DNA from: an uncultured Kordia sp.
GTDB lineage: Bacteria > Bacteroidota > Bacteroidia > Flavobacteriales > Flavobacteriaceae
Reading direction: 5' to 3'
NCBI RefSeq assembly: GCF_947489565.1
Contig: NZ_CANLEA010000021.1
Coordinates: 29,320 to 93,319, forward strand
DNA length: 64,000 bases
In this document: piece after piece, positions 1-9,553 of the stretch
Layout: each line of letters starts with the position of its first letter
How positions within the stretch are numbered: the stretch's first letter is position 1
Notes under the pieces: generated by a model
What the model was told of the DNA's origin: nothing
What the model saw: only the letters and a program-made list of their open reading frames with translations
Database searches by the model: none
Made by a program: the position numbers and the translations under genes

Positions 1-405
1 ACTAATGATTGCAATAAAACCACTTAACAGATTTAAATCAACAATTCTAAAAAACCATCGAATCAAATAATCGACAAAAGTAGCTTGATAGCCATCAATT
101 TTCACGACTTTAATCTTTGTAATTTTCTTTCCCACGGTTTGTCCTTCCCACAAAGATTCTAAAACCAAACTATAAATCAGCGCAGGAAAAAGCAACATTG
201 CATAAATGGCATATTGAGACCAATGATCTGCATAATAAAACCAATCCGAATATTGAAAAAGACCAAGAAAACTCATGATAATTACATATCCGTATGCAAT
301 TTTAATAATTAAGTCAATAACGTGCGCAACAACACGTTCTCCAATAGCTGCCAGTGTAAAATCGATATTTACATTTTGCGTAGTATTAATTTGTATCTCT
401 GACAT
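1..405 (-). CDS. RDD family membrane protein (3' part outside window)
   Basis: The reading frame opens at the ATG complementary to 403-405 and runs leftwards off the window, so only about 135 residues are seen. After a short polar N-terminus it has an ERVVAHVIDL stretch, hydrophobic segments, and a GQTVGKKITKIKVVKIDG motif before another hydrophobic part. This is the typical layout of the RDD family, small multi-pass inner-membrane proteins of unclear transport role. It is divergent from the SpoIIM gene. RDD genes sit beside SpoIIM/MoxR/DUF58 operons in many Bacteroidota, which supports the call. The C-terminus cannot be judged. Confidence 0.85.
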   Translation of the reverse strand, partial: MSEIQINTTQNVNIDFTLAAIGERVVAHVIDLIIKIAYGYVIIMSFLGLFQYSDWFYYADHWSQYAIYAMLLFPALIYSLVLESLWEGQTVGKKITKIKVVKIDGYQATFVDYLIRWFFRIVDLNLLSGFIAIIS

Positions 406-429
406 ATTATGTTTTATTTTAGCGTATCT

Positions 430-1407
430 ATGAGAGAAGTTGCATTTATCAAGCAAAATAAGGAAAAATGGTTAAACTTTGAAAAAACCATTTATAATAA
501 TCAGTTTCAAAATCCAGATGAACTTTCGTCCTTATACATTCAGTTAATGAATGACTTGTCGTATGCACAAACCTATTACCCTAAGAGTAAAACCATTAGC
601 TACCTAAATCAGCTTGCCGCTGCAGCTTTTCAACGTATTTACAGAACCAAACGTACCAAAACAAATCGTATTGTTTCTTTTTGGAAAACAGAAGTTCCAC
701 TAATTATGTACGATGCTCGCCGTTATGTGATGTATGCGTTTTTAATATTTGGTGTTTTTGTTGCAATTGGTGCAGTTTCTGCTGCGTTTGATGATTCATT
801 TGTTCGTTTAATTTTAGGCGATGGTTATGTCAATACAACCTTAGAAAACATTCAAAAAGGAGATCCTGTAGCCATTTATAAAAGTGGAAGTAATTGGGGA
901 AGTTTTATTGGCATTACACTTCGGAATCTGTATGTAGGAATGCAATGCTTTATCCTTGGCGTTTTTGGAGGCATTGGTACTGGCTATGTTTTAATGCGCA
1001 ACGGTGTGATGTTAGGTTCTTTTCAGTACTTCTTTTATGACCAAGAAGTATTGTGGGAAAGCGTTCGTGGTATTTGGATTCACGGTGCTATGGAAATATT
1101 TGCCATTGTTATAGAAGGTGCTGCTGGCTTAATATTAGGCGCTAGTATTTTGTTTCCTAAAACCTATTCGCGCATTACTTCTTTTAAGATGGGACTCAAA
1201 ATTGGAATAAAAATATTAATCAGTACATTTCCTTTTACAATCGCTGCTGGCTTTTTAGAAGGATACGTTACGCGATACTCGAATATTATGCCGAATTGGC
1301 TTTCGGTTGGTATTATAATTCTTACCTTAGGAATTATATCATTTTACTACTTACTATATCCGCGTATCGTTCATAAAAAATTAAGAACACATGTTGCAAC
1401 TATATAA
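430..1407 (+). CDS. Stage II sporulation protein M (SpoIIM/DUF95) family membrane protein
   Basis: A 325-residue protein with a soluble N-terminal part of about 95 residues followed by several hydrophobic segments. The pattern of an N-terminal helical part, an aqueous loop near residues 125-165 and a GxxxG-rich membrane core fits the SpoIIM family. Non-sporulating Bacteroidota use these proteins in an unknown envelope role beside MoxR ATPases. I chose the ATG at 430 (MREVAFIK) because the seven residues added by the ATG at 409 do not resemble the family start. It overlaps the next gene by 17 bases, so the two are probably translationally coupled. Confidence 0.88.
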   Translation: MREVAFIKQNKEKWLNFEKTIYNNQFQNPDELSSLYIQLMNDLSYAQTYYPKSKTISYLNQLAAAAFQRIYRTKRTKTNRIVSFWKTEVPLIMYDARRYVMYAFLIFGVFVAIGAVSAAFDDSFVRLILGDGYVNTTLENIQKGDPVAIYKSGSNWGSFIGITLRNLYVGMQCFILGVFGGIGTGYVLMRNGVMLGSFQYFFYDQEVLWESVRGIWIHGAMEIFAIVIEGAAGLILGASILFPKTYSRITSFKMGLKIGIKILISTFPFTIAAGFLEGYVTRYSNIMPNWLSVGIIILTLGIISFYYLLYPRIVHKKLRTHVATI

Positions 1408-2335
1408 ATCTAGAGATTTCGGACTCTTTTTTAAAGATACTTTTGCTTTTCTAAAAATGCATGCTGCCCATTTTTTCAAAAATTATATTTTGGTAAATGG
1501 ACTCTTTTTGGCAGTTTTAATTGGTATGAGTTATTTTTTATATAACGAATTAGCCGAAATGCAAGCGCTAGGTCTTTTGGAAGAAAACAACTATCAAGAA
1601 CTCTTAAGATATCTTCAGAGATATTCGGCTACGTTTTCTACCTATGGTATCTTTTACATATTGTTAGCTGCTTTTGTGGGAATCTTGAATTATTCATATA
1701 TCGCTTTCTATTTTAAGTTGTATGAACGACATCAAGGAGCCAATTTTGGTTATAAAGAAATATCTGATGAATTATTTTCCAACTTTGGAAAATTGGTCAA
1801 GTTCATTTTAGCTACCATAGTTATTTCAATTCCTATTCTTATTGCAACTTTTATTGTAATGGGTATTTTAACATTTACGATTATTGGAATTCCGTTCATT
1901 TTATTTGTAATCGCATTTCTTTCGCTTTTTTATCATTCTGCCATCATGGAATATTTAAAGTCTGATAAAGGTGTATTTGATTGTTATGGATATAGCTTAC
2001 AACTTTGTCTTCAAAACTTTTTCCCTGCAGTCGGAGCCGTTGGTGTTTTTATGTTGATTACAGGAGTATTTCAATTTGTATTAGGATTGGTACATGAAGG
2101 AATTTTATTCTTTATTGGGATTTCTGTATATGAAAATCCTGCATATTTAAACGATTTAGAGAAAAGTTCCACAATATTCATGATTGCATTTGTATTGCAA
2201 ATTGCCATATATCTTATCAATTTTATAATTTCAGCTATTATACAAATACATCAGGCTATTGTATATTATGGTTTAAAAGAAGACCGAGAAAATATTCACA
2301 CAAGAAGTACCATTGATAGTATTGGGAAAGGCTAA
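1391..2335 (+). CDS. Multi-pass membrane protein of the MoxR/DUF58 operon
   Basis: A 314-residue protein with at least five hydrophobic stretches: about 35-52, 80-105, 135-185, 215-245 and 262-290. No catalytic motif is visible. Its start lies inside the end of the SpoIIM gene and its stop is 5 bases before the DUF4129 gene, so it belongs to the same transcript. In Bacteroidota this operon position is usually held by an unnamed integral membrane protein. Its role in the MoxR-associated complex is unknown, and I recognise it by context more than by sequence. Confidence 0.8.
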   Translation: MLQLYKSRDFGLFFKDTFAFLKMHAAHFFKNYILVNGLFLAVLIGMSYFLYNELAEMQALGLLEENNYQELLRYLQRYSATFSTYGIFYILLAAFVGILNYSYIAFYFKLYERHQGANFGYKEISDELFSNFGKLVKFILATIVISIPILIATFIVMGILTFTIIGIPFILFVIAFLSLFYHSAIMEYLKSDKGVFDCYGYSLQLCLQNFFPAVGAVGVFMLITGVFQFVLGLVHEGILFFIGISVYENPAYLNDLEKSSTIFMIAFVLQIAIYLINFIISAIIQIHQAIVYYGLKEDRENIHTRSTIDSIGKG

Positions 2336-2340
2336 CATTC

Positions 2341-3108
2341 ATGTCAAAATTCTTAAAACACATATTTTTTACTTTTCTCATTGTTGGAATTTGCACAAAT
2401 CCGCTTCGAGCTGAAGTTCGTACGTCTGTTAACGAAACAACCGTACAACAAACACCTCTAAAAGAAGATTTCTCATATATAAGTCCAAAGAAATACGATG
2501 ACGATTTTAAAGAGCGTTATCAAACGGATGATTATATATATGATGGCGAAAAAAGAAGCAAATCTTGGCTTTCTAGTTTGGTTGATTGGTTGGAAGAAAC
2601 CATGCAAGATTGGTTTAATTTAGACACACGCGAAGAAGCTTCTGCTATCGTAAAAAATCTTACAAATGCATTTTATATAATTATCATTGTATTGGTTGTT
2701 TTCTTTATTGTGAGAACACTGATGAATGGTGAAGGTCGTTGGGTTTTCGGAAAACAATCCATCCGTCATAAAATAAATTTTGAAGATGTAACTACAGATA
2801 TTCTCATTACCGATTTCAAAAAACTTATTGAAGCAGCAATGGCAAAAGGCAATTACCGATTGGCAATTCGCTATCAGTATCTCAATATGCTCAAAAAATT
2901 AAATGCTGCTGAAGTCATTGCGTTTGATCCCGAAAAAACGAATCTTGATTATACGTATGAAATTAAAGATGAAGCTGTCCGCGAACAATTTCAATATACT
3001 TCTTATCTGTATAATTATGTTTGGTATGGCGAATTTGACATTGATGAAGCACAATATCAAAAAGCCCAAGAATCATTTCATGTCTTACTTAAAAATGTTG
3101 CCGCATGA
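2341..3108 (+). CDS. DUF4129 domain-containing protein
   Basis: A 255-residue protein with an N-terminal signal sequence (to about residue 24), a charged periplasmic part, one membrane span near 110-128, and a cytoplasmic C-terminal domain. The C-terminal part (about 155-250) has the YRLAIRYQYLNML-type helix and the Tyr/Trp-rich YNYVWYGEF segment typical of DUF4129. Such proteins occur with MoxR and DUF58 genes and may be a membrane partner of the ATPase. It overlaps the following gene by 4 bases (ATGA). Confidence 0.85.
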   Translation: MSKFLKHIFFTFLIVGICTNPLRAEVRTSVNETTVQQTPLKEDFSYISPKKYDDDFKERYQTDDYIYDGEKRSKSWLSSLVDWLEETMQDWFNLDTREEASAIVKNLTNAFYIIIIVLVVFFIVRTLMNGEGRWVFGKQSIRHKINFEDVTTDILITDFKKLIEAAMAKGNYRLAIRYQYLNMLKKLNAAEVIAFDPEKTNLDYTYEIKDEAVREQFQYTSYLYNYVWYGEFDIDEAQYQKAQESFHVLLKNVAA

Positions 3109-4328
3109 GTAAAAGACTAAAAATATATCTTGGAATTTTAATCGCGATAATTATTTCGGTTACGTTTATAGAAGTGTCTCAACCTACGGTTATTGATTGG
3201 CGAGAAACGTATAATGAAAAAGAAACCAATCCGTATGACTTGGAAGTATTTTACAAGGAATTAGGAATCATTGTATACGATGGAGAAATCAAAAATATTT
3301 ACCGAACTCCGTACGAATTTTTCAATGACGAATACGATTGGAAGAAATATGAATATAAAATTGAAGGAACCTACATGAATATCACACCAGATTTTTTGGT
3401 TGATCCTTCATCCATTCATGAAATGCTTGATTTTGCCGCAGAAGGAAATACCGTTTTTATTTCCGCTAAAGAAATGCCACGTTATCTGAGAGATTCTTTA
3501 GGTTTTTCAATAAAACATGAACCTAGAATTGTAAGTGAAGCGACCTTTACATTTGCTAACAGTCGATTGGCTAATCATCATGTTACATACAAAAAAGGAA
3601 TTAGCAACGTCTTCTTCTCATATATTGATACCTTGACAACTACCGTATTAGGATATCAAAAATTTAAAGAGGATCCTAAAAAAAAGACATATACCAATTT
3701 CATTCAAATTCCAATTGGGAAAGGTTCTTTCTTACTACACACGCAACCTGCTACGTTTACAAATTATTATTTACTAAAAGATAATTATCACAAGTATACA
3801 GAAGGCGTGTTGGCATATATTCCAAATGATGATATCTTTTTCGATTCACCCAATAAAATACAAAGCGCGGATGGCACAAATAACGATTCACGATTTCGTT
3901 TTATAGATTCGCAACCCGCATTGCGTTGGGCTTGGTACTTATCGTTAGTATTCTTAACTATTTTTATTCTTTTCAATATCAAACGAAAGCAACGTATTGT
4001 AAAAGTCATAAAACCACTAGAAAACACCACTGTAGATTTTACCAAAACCATTGGAAATCTTTTCTATGAAACCAAGGATCATCAAAATGTAGCACATAAA
4101 AAAATTACGTATTTCTTAGAATATCTGCGCACAGAATATTTTATGGATACGCAAGTTCTCGATGAAAAATTTTGCAAACGTTTGCATCAAAAATCAGGAA
4201 AATCATTAGAAGAAACGGAGCGACTCATCAAACTAGTCAAAATTTTAAAGAAGAAATTATTTTTTGACGAAAATGATGTCATTCGAATTACGGACGCTAT
4301 TGAAAAATTCCGCAAAAAAGACAATTAA
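3105..4328 (+). CDS. DUF4350 domain-containing protein
   Basis: A 407-residue protein with an N-terminal membrane anchor (about residues 5-25), a large extracytoplasmic domain of roughly 240 residues, a second membrane span near 273-292 and a basic cytoplasmic tail of about 110 residues. The N-terminal part resembles DUF4350, a glutamine-amidotransferase-like fold without obvious catalytic residues. It overlaps the DUF4129 gene by 4 bases, and 30 bases separate it from the MoxR gene. Function is unknown; an envelope complex with MoxR and DUF58 is the usual inference. Confidence 0.82.
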   Translation: MSKRLKIYLGILIAIIISVTFIEVSQPTVIDWRETYNEKETNPYDLEVFYKELGIIVYDGEIKNIYRTPYEFFNDEYDWKKYEYKIEGTYMNITPDFLVDPSSIHEMLDFAAEGNTVFISAKEMPRYLRDSLGFSIKHEPRIVSEATFTFANSRLANHHVTYKKGISNVFFSYIDTLTTTVLGYQKFKEDPKKKTYTNFIQIPIGKGSFLLHTQPATFTNYYLLKDNYHKYTEGVLAYIPNDDIFFDSPNKIQSADGTNNDSRFRFIDSQPALRWAWYLSLVFLTIFILFNIKRKQRIVKVIKPLENTTVDFTKTIGNLFYETKDHQNVAHKKITYFLEYLRTEYFMDTQVLDEKFCKRLHQKSGKSLEETERLIKLVKILKKKLFFDENDVIRITDAIEKFRKKDN

Positions 4329-4358
4329 ATTAGTAAATTACACTATTAAACGCATTAT

Positions 4359-5384
4359 ATGGACTTTAAAGGAGATATTAACGAAGAAGAAGCACAGTCA
4401 GCAAAAGACACGCCATTGTCTTTTGAAAATAGAATTGATTTGACCGAATTGCAAGATGGAATTCAGAAAATAAGACAAGAACTCTCTAAAGTAATTGTTG
4501 GACAAAAAGGCATGATTGATATGCTGATTACCGCATTGCTTGCCAAAGGACACGTACTGATTGAAGGTGTGCCTGGAGTTGCCAAAACGATTACTGCAAA
4601 GTTGTTAGCAAAATCGTTGACGGTTGATTTTAGTCGTATTCAATTTACGCCAGATTTGATGCCAAGTGATATTTTAGGAACGTCTATTTTTGACATGAAA
4701 AAGTCTGAATTTGAGTTTAAAAAAGGACCTGTATTCACCAATATGTTATTAATTGACGAAATCAATCGTGCGCCCGCAAAAACACAAGCTGCTTTGTTTG
4801 AGGTTATGGAAGAACGTCAAATAACAATGGATGGTACTAAATATTCTTTAGACGCACCTTTTATGGTATTGGCCACACAAAACCCAATTGAACAAGAAGG
4901 AACGTATCGTTTGCCGGAAGCGCAATTGGACCGTTTTCTGTTTAAAATCAATGTAGAATATCCTAATCTTGAAGAAGAAGTAGAAATCATTGCTCGTGAA
5001 CACGCTTTGAAAGAAAGTAAAAAAATAGATCAAATCACGGCGTTTTTAAATCAAGAACAAATTACCAAGTACCAATCGTTGGTCAATGAAATTGTAGTAG
5101 AGCCTCACTTATTAAAATACATTGCAGAGATTATCATTAATACGCGCAGCAATCAATTTTTATACATGGGCGCGTCTCCAAGAGCTTCGATTGCAATTTT
5201 GAAAGCTTCTAAAGCGTATGCTGCGATGAACGGACGTGATTTTGTGACGCCAGAAGACATTAAACAAGTGGCAGCACCTGTATTACAACATCGTATCATT
5301 GTAACACCTGAGCGCGAAATGGAAGGTATGACTTCAAAGCAAATTATCAATCAAATCATACAAACTATTGAGATTCCTCGATAA
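4359..5384 (+). CDS. MoxR family AAA+ ATPase
   Basis: A 341-residue AAA+ ATPase of usual family length. The Walker A motif GVPGVAKT is at 70-77, Walker B (LLIDE) at 130-134, the sensor-1 ATQNP at 172-176 and the MoxR-typical LPEAQLDRF at 184-192; the C-terminal lid follows. MoxR proteins are chaperone-like ATPases that work with von Willebrand A or DUF58 partners. Here it is followed after 25 bases by a DUF58 gene and preceded by four membrane-protein genes, so it probably acts on an envelope complex. Confidence 0.95.
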   Translation: MDFKGDINEEEAQSAKDTPLSFENRIDLTELQDGIQKIRQELSKVIVGQKGMIDMLITALLAKGHVLIEGVPGVAKTITAKLLAKSLTVDFSRIQFTPDLMPSDILGTSIFDMKKSEFEFKKGPVFTNMLLIDEINRAPAKTQAALFEVMEERQITMDGTKYSLDAPFMVLATQNPIEQEGTYRLPEAQLDRFLFKINVEYPNLEEEVEIIAREHALKESKKIDQITAFLNQEQITKYQSLVNEIVVEPHLLKYIAEIIINTRSNQFLYMGASPRASIAILKASKAYAAMNGRDFVTPEDIKQVAAPVLQHRIIVTPEREMEGMTSKQIINQIIQTIEIPR

Positions 5385-5409
5385 TGTATGGTTTTTAAAC
5401 TACTAGTGA

Positions 5410-6753
5410 GTGCAAGTCATAAAAGATTTTTTTAAGTCCTTATATATCCAAGATCGTTTCTTTTACGTGTGTTTGGGAATCGTGCTATGCTTTATTATTA
5501 GCTTCCTTTTTCCAAGACTCTTTTATGTCTCAAAGCTTTTATTGCTTATTTATTTCACTGTAACTCTACTTGATATTTTTATCTTATACCGAACGAACAA
5601 TGGTATTGTTGGGAAACGACAACTTCCTGATAAATTGTCTAATGGTGATGAAAACGAGATATATCTCAAATTGGAAAACTATTATACATTTCCTGTATTT
5701 ACTACTATTATTGATGAAATTCCAGAACAATTCCAGGTACGTGATTTTTCTATTGAACGAAAAATAAAACCTTCAAGTATTGTTGAACTAAAATATAAAT
5801 TACGTCCGACCGAACGTGGCGAATATACCTTTGGAAAACTCAACGTATATGTTGCTACTTCTTTAGGATTGGTTTCCCGTCGTTATCATTTTGATAAGGA
5901 AGCTATGGTACCAACCTATCCTGCTTTTTTACAGCTTAAAAAGTACGATTTGTTGGCTATTGGTAATAATTTGACGATGTATGGAATCAAGAAAATTCGT
6001 CGTATCGGACATACGATGGAGTTCGAGCAAATCAAAGAATATGTGATTGGAGATGATTTGCGTACGATTAACTGGAAAGCCACCGCAAAACAACGTCAGT
6101 TGATGGTGAATCAGTACCAAGACGAGAAATCGCAACCTATATATTCTGTGATTGATAAAGGGCGAATGATGAAAATGCCTTTTAATGAATTAAGCTTGCT
6201 CGATTATGCCATTAACGCCACTTTGGTGATGAGCAATGTAGTTTTAAAAAAGCAAGACAAAGCAGGTATGTTCACCTTTTCTAAAAAGGTTGATAATATG
6301 GTAATTGCAGAGAGACGCAGTTCACAGATGAATTTAATCTTAGAAGCGCTGTACAATGTAAAAACAGATTTCTTTGAATCCGATTATGGAAGATTGTACG
6401 CAAACATTAAGCAAACGATAAAACATCGCAGTCTTTTATTGTTGTACACGAACTTTGAAACTGTAGAAGCGCTCAACCGACAATTGCCTTATTTAAAAGG
6501 AATTGCCAAAAGTCACTTACTCGTAGTCATCTTTTTTAAGAATACAGAATTAGATCAGTTGATCCATACGGATGTGACTAACATTCAAGAAGCGTATGAT
6601 AAAGTCATCGCGGAAAAGTTCTCTTTCGAAAAACGTTTGATTGTCAACGAACTTAAGAAATACGGAATTCACTCTATTCTTACGACTCCAGAGAATTTAA
6701 CTATTGATGCTATTAATAAGTATTTGGAGATGAAATCTCGTGGGTTGGTGTAG
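5410..6753 (+). CDS. DUF58 domain-containing protein
   Basis: A 447-residue protein with two N-terminal membrane spans (about 18-35 and 40-60) and a cytoplasmic DUF58 region. The hallmark GDDLRTINWKA motif is at residues 213-223, followed by a von Willebrand A-like fold. The start is GTG at 5410, since no ATG gives a complete N-terminal membrane hairpin. It is the last gene of the RDD-SpoIIM-DUF4129-DUF4350-MoxR operon and is the expected partner of the MoxR ATPase. Confidence 0.92.
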   Translation: MQVIKDFFKSLYIQDRFFYVCLGIVLCFIISFLFPRLFYVSKLLLLIYFTVTLLDIFILYRTNNGIVGKRQLPDKLSNGDENEIYLKLENYYTFPVFTTIIDEIPEQFQVRDFSIERKIKPSSIVELKYKLRPTERGEYTFGKLNVYVATSLGLVSRRYHFDKEAMVPTYPAFLQLKKYDLLAIGNNLTMYGIKKIRRIGHTMEFEQIKEYVIGDDLRTINWKATAKQRQLMVNQYQDEKSQPIYSVIDKGRMMKMPFNELSLLDYAINATLVMSNVVLKKQDKAGMFTFSKKVDNMVIAERRSSQMNLILEALYNVKTDFFESDYGRLYANIKQTIKHRSLLLLYTNFETVEALNRQLPYLKGIAKSHLLVVIFFKNTELDQLIHTDVTNIQEAYDKVIAEKFSFEKRLIVNELKKYGIHSILTTPENLTIDAINKYLEMKSRGLV

Positions 6754-6796
6754 AGATTTAAAATAACTACAACTCCTATATTTTTGATTAACCTCT

Positions 6797-7933
6797 TTAA
6801 TTGAAAAGTATTTGACAGAAATATAAACTTAAAATAATACAAACAATACCGATAAGAATCCAGCATAAGAATTTAATCAAATCTTTTTTTACAGGTTCAT
6901 TTCTATCTCTTTTTTCATGATATCTTTTGTAATGATAGAAACCATAATAGCACAAACATGCACTCAAAAGCAATAAAAATATTTGAAAAACAATGTTACA
7001 TTTTTTTTCAGGAGCAGGTGGTAAGCCTATAGGGTTAATAATGTCAATCGTAAATTTAACTTTTCGAAACTTCCCTCCTTTTTTTGTAACATCTTTAGTC
7101 GTAGTTGCATGATATGAAATTCTTGTTTTACTCTCTACTTCACGAATTTGTTTTACAGTAACCAAGTACTCACTGTATAAGCAATATGCTCTTAAAAATG
7201 CTAAAGTCTCATTGGTAAGAAGATCTCCTTCTTTTAATTTTATAGGAGTTTCGACTCCATTTAGTTTGTATGCATATATTTTTTGTCCGTTTAACGTTTC
7301 TTGGGGACTTTTAGGAAAATCTCCTTCAATACCATCATAATATTTAGGGTCTTTGGGATCAAATGGGGTTGCATCGGCAAAACCATGTAACTCTAATTGA
7401 ATTTCCTCTCCTTGTTCAAAGTTATCTTTAAAAAATTCTCTAATTGTTATATCGGCAAATTCTAACATTGAAAGTGCACTTGGAGAATCTGCAAGATGAT
7501 ATTTCCCTAAATTATAATCAGTAATTTTTCCTTTTAATTTTTCACCTTTAGTTGTATAACTAAATTCTGATCGTAAAACCCTTTGATTATCTTTAATTAT
7601 ATTCTGATAAGAAAATTTAGGTTCAAATTCTTTAGATATTTTCCCTGTCTTTTTTAAACTATCAAAATATGAAAAAATGTTTTTACGAATTTTGTCTTCT
7701 ACTAGTTTGATATCTTTATCGATCTGAATTTCAATTTTCAGATCTGCTTCTGTTAAGCTTCTGACATCATCAGTGAATAATAGAGATGAAAACGTAATCG
7801 CTGTAAAAGCGCAAAAAAGTATTATAAAACTTTTTAAAACTTTATTAGTTTCCTCAGAAAAAAATGCTAATATCCCACAATAAATTGAAAGTATGATATA
7901 AATAACAAATACGATAATTTTTGGATAGTCCAT
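6797..7933 (-). CDS. Membrane protein with a degenerate OmpA-like periplasmic domain
   Basis: A 378-residue protein of unclear family. Two hydrophobic segments lie at the N-terminus (about 5-24 and 33-50) and two at the C-terminus (about 313-330 and 351-375). Between them, HGFADATP near residue 205 and LTNETLAFLRAYCL near 260 recall the GxAD and N-x-x-L-(S/A)-x-x-RA motifs of OmpA/MotB peptidoglycan-binding domains, although the usual LSxxRA core is altered. It stands alone between the DUF58 operon and an AT-rich gap. A cell-wall-associated role is inference. Confidence 0.6.
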   Translation of the reverse strand: MDYPKIIVFVIYIILSIYCGILAFFSEETNKVLKSFIILFCAFTAITFSSLLFTDDVRSLTEADLKIEIQIDKDIKLVEDKIRKNIFSYFDSLKKTGKISKEFEPKFSYQNIIKDNQRVLRSEFSYTTKGEKLKGKITDYNLGKYHLADSPSALSMLEFADITIREFFKDNFEQGEEIQLELHGFADATPFDPKDPKYYDGIEGDFPKSPQETLNGQKIYAYKLNGVETPIKLKEGDLLTNETLAFLRAYCLYSEYLVTVKQIREVESKTRISYHATTTKDVTKKGGKFRKVKFTIDIINPIGLPPAPEKKCNIVFQIFLLLLSACLCYYGFYHYKRYHEKRDRNEPVKKDLIKFLCWILIGIVCIILSLYFCQILFN

Positions 7934-8565
7934 TGTGAATTTAGGAATTATTAGATTTTTAAATTAAGATAGCGCTTTTATAAATTTGTGTAAGAGTAAG
8001 GTTTTTAATTAATTACTAGCAAAGTTCAATTTGATTATTTTATTTTCTCTTATTTTAAAACTAAAAAAGTATTGCATTTACAAATTACTAATATCTAAGT
8101 TTTTATATTTATTTAAATCTCTTTTTATCATAGATTATAATATTATTTCAGTATTGTATATACTTAAATTATATATAACAACAACTCGTTATTTAATGGC
8201 TATTATCTTTAAAAGTAAAATAAAGATTATACATACGCAATGTAATTTCCTGTAATCGCATACAATAAAACTTAACTTTCTTTCTACATCCTATACTATA
8301 AGTAAAGACAAATCCATCATCTCCTCAACTACTTTCAACCATTTCCTCTTGACATTCCAATCAAAACATCAAGAAGTTTTCACACTTTACTACGTAGCAA
8401 AATAAAGTTTACTACCTAGTAAAAATATTTTTACTAGGTAGTAAAGAATAAAAAGTACTTGAAAAGAGATTTCATTTCTCTAGAGAAAAAAGATAAAAGA
8501 AGCGGTAATTTTATAATTATGGACAGATAAAAAAGGAAGTTAGCTCAGCAAAAAAAAGCAAGCAA
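7934..8565. other. AT-rich intergenic gap
   Basis: About 630 bases without a convincing gene. The only open frame (8031-8255, plus strand) has a composition expected of AT-rich noise and no start signal. The notable content is a perfect 38-bp palindrome, listed separately. Confidence 0.6.
8408..8445. repeat. Perfect 38-bp palindrome
   Basis: The 19-base arm at 8408-8426 (TTTACTACCTAGTAAAAAT) is the exact reverse complement of 8427-8445, with no spacer. A diverged half copy (TTTACTACGTAGCAAAAT) lies just upstream at about 8386-8403. It could extrude as a cruciform or bind a dimeric protein. It is far from both flanking gene starts and has no U-tract, so it is not an ordinary terminator. Confidence 0.85.
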
Positions 8566-8594
8566 TAAAAAAGCGAACTCTGAAAAGTCCGCTT
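8566..8594 (-). terminator. Rho-independent terminator of the 43-residue repeat gene
   Basis: Read on the minus strand, a GCGGAC stem, an 8-base loop and GTTCGC (one G-U pair) are followed by a run of T. It lies about 35 bases past the stop of the repeat-protein gene. Confidence 0.8.
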
Positions 8595-8626
8595 GTGTTT
8601 GTATTTTATGTTGAGAAGTTATGATT

Positions 8627-9457
8627 TTAATTTGCTGTTTTTCCTTCTCGGTATTCAATTCCTTTTTGACCGATCAACGTACCTTTGGAATCTGCATACA
8701 TTACGTATATGGTATTACTCTTTGGATAATAGACGGTTCCGAAAGTTTTAGAAATGTCTTTGGCTGTTTTTCCTTCACGATATTCAATTCCTTTTTGTCC
8801 AACCAACGTTCCTTTAGAATCTACATACATTACGTATATGGTATTACTCTTTGGATAATAGACCGTTCCAAAAGTTTTGGAAATATTTTTAGCCGTTTTT
8901 CCTTCACGATATTCAATTCCCTTTTGCCCAACTAACGTGCCTTTGGAATCTGCATAGACCACATAGATCGTATTATTTTTAGGGTAATACACCGTACCAA
9001 ATGTTTTAGAAATGTCCGTTGCCATTTTTCCTTCGCGATATTCGATTCCTTTTTGTCCAATTAAAGTGCCTTTGGAATCTGCATAAATCACATATATGGT
9101 ATTACTTGGAGGATAATAGACCGTTCCAAATACTTTGGCAATATCCGTTGCCATTTTTCCTTCGCGGTATTCCAATCCTTTTTGTCCGATCAGCGTACCT
9201 TTGGAATCGGCATAGATTGCATAGATCGTATTATTGTTTGGATAAAATACTGCGCCAAAAACTTTGTCGATATCAGTAGCTGTTTTTCCTTCACGATATT
9301 CTATTCCGTTTTGTCCGATTAAAGTATGATTCTGATTGCTAAAAATGGTATAGATTGAATTGTTTTGTTTGTAATATACCGTTCCGATAGCATGATCAAT
9401 TTGACTGAATAGCACAATAGGAGTTACAAACAATAGAACAGCAATGAGTTTTTTCAT
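8627..9457 (-). CDS. Secreted protein of six 43-residue tandem repeats
   Basis: The protein has a signal peptide (MKKLIAVLLF... to about residue 19) and then six near-identical repeats of 43 residues that fill it to the stop. Each unit carries FGTVYYP, NTIYVxYADSKGT, LxGQKGIEYREGK. The DNA period is 129 bases. The alternation of aromatic and polar residues suggests a beta-propeller or beta-solenoid. Repeats at the C-terminal end are most alike, which suggests recent duplication. I used the internal Met at 9457 as start because it begins the signal peptide; an upstream in-frame ATG at 9478 adds only seven residues. Function and family are not recognised. Confidence 0.8.
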   Translation of the reverse strand: MKKLIAVLLFVTPIVLFSQIDHAIGTVYYKQNNSIYTIFSNQNHTLIGQNGIEYREGKTATDIDKVFGAVFYPNNNTIYAIYADSKGTLIGQKGLEYREGKMATDIAKVFGTVYYPPSNTIYVIYADSKGTLIGQKGIEYREGKMATDISKTFGTVYYPKNNTIYVVYADSKGTLVGQKGIEYREGKTAKNISKTFGTVYYPKSNTIYVMYVDSKGTLVGQKGIEYREGKTAKDISKTFGTVYYPKSNTIYVMYADSKGTLIGQKGIEYREGKTAN

Positions 9458-9553
9458 AATATTCTTATTTGATAGCATTTTACACTTGTTTTAGATACTA
9501 TTTTATAAAAATAAGATTAAAGAGGTTACGTACGTATGATTTCATTCGTTTAT

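Noticed and set aside
8031..8255. Plus-strand 74-codon frame in an AT-rich gap
   Set aside because: Low-complexity hydrophobic sequence of the kind produced by AT-rich DNA; no start signal and no family.
8621..9279. Plus-strand repetitive frames opposite the 43-residue repeat gene
   Set aside because: They are mirror frames of the repeat protein; the minus-strand gene has a signal peptide and a terminator.
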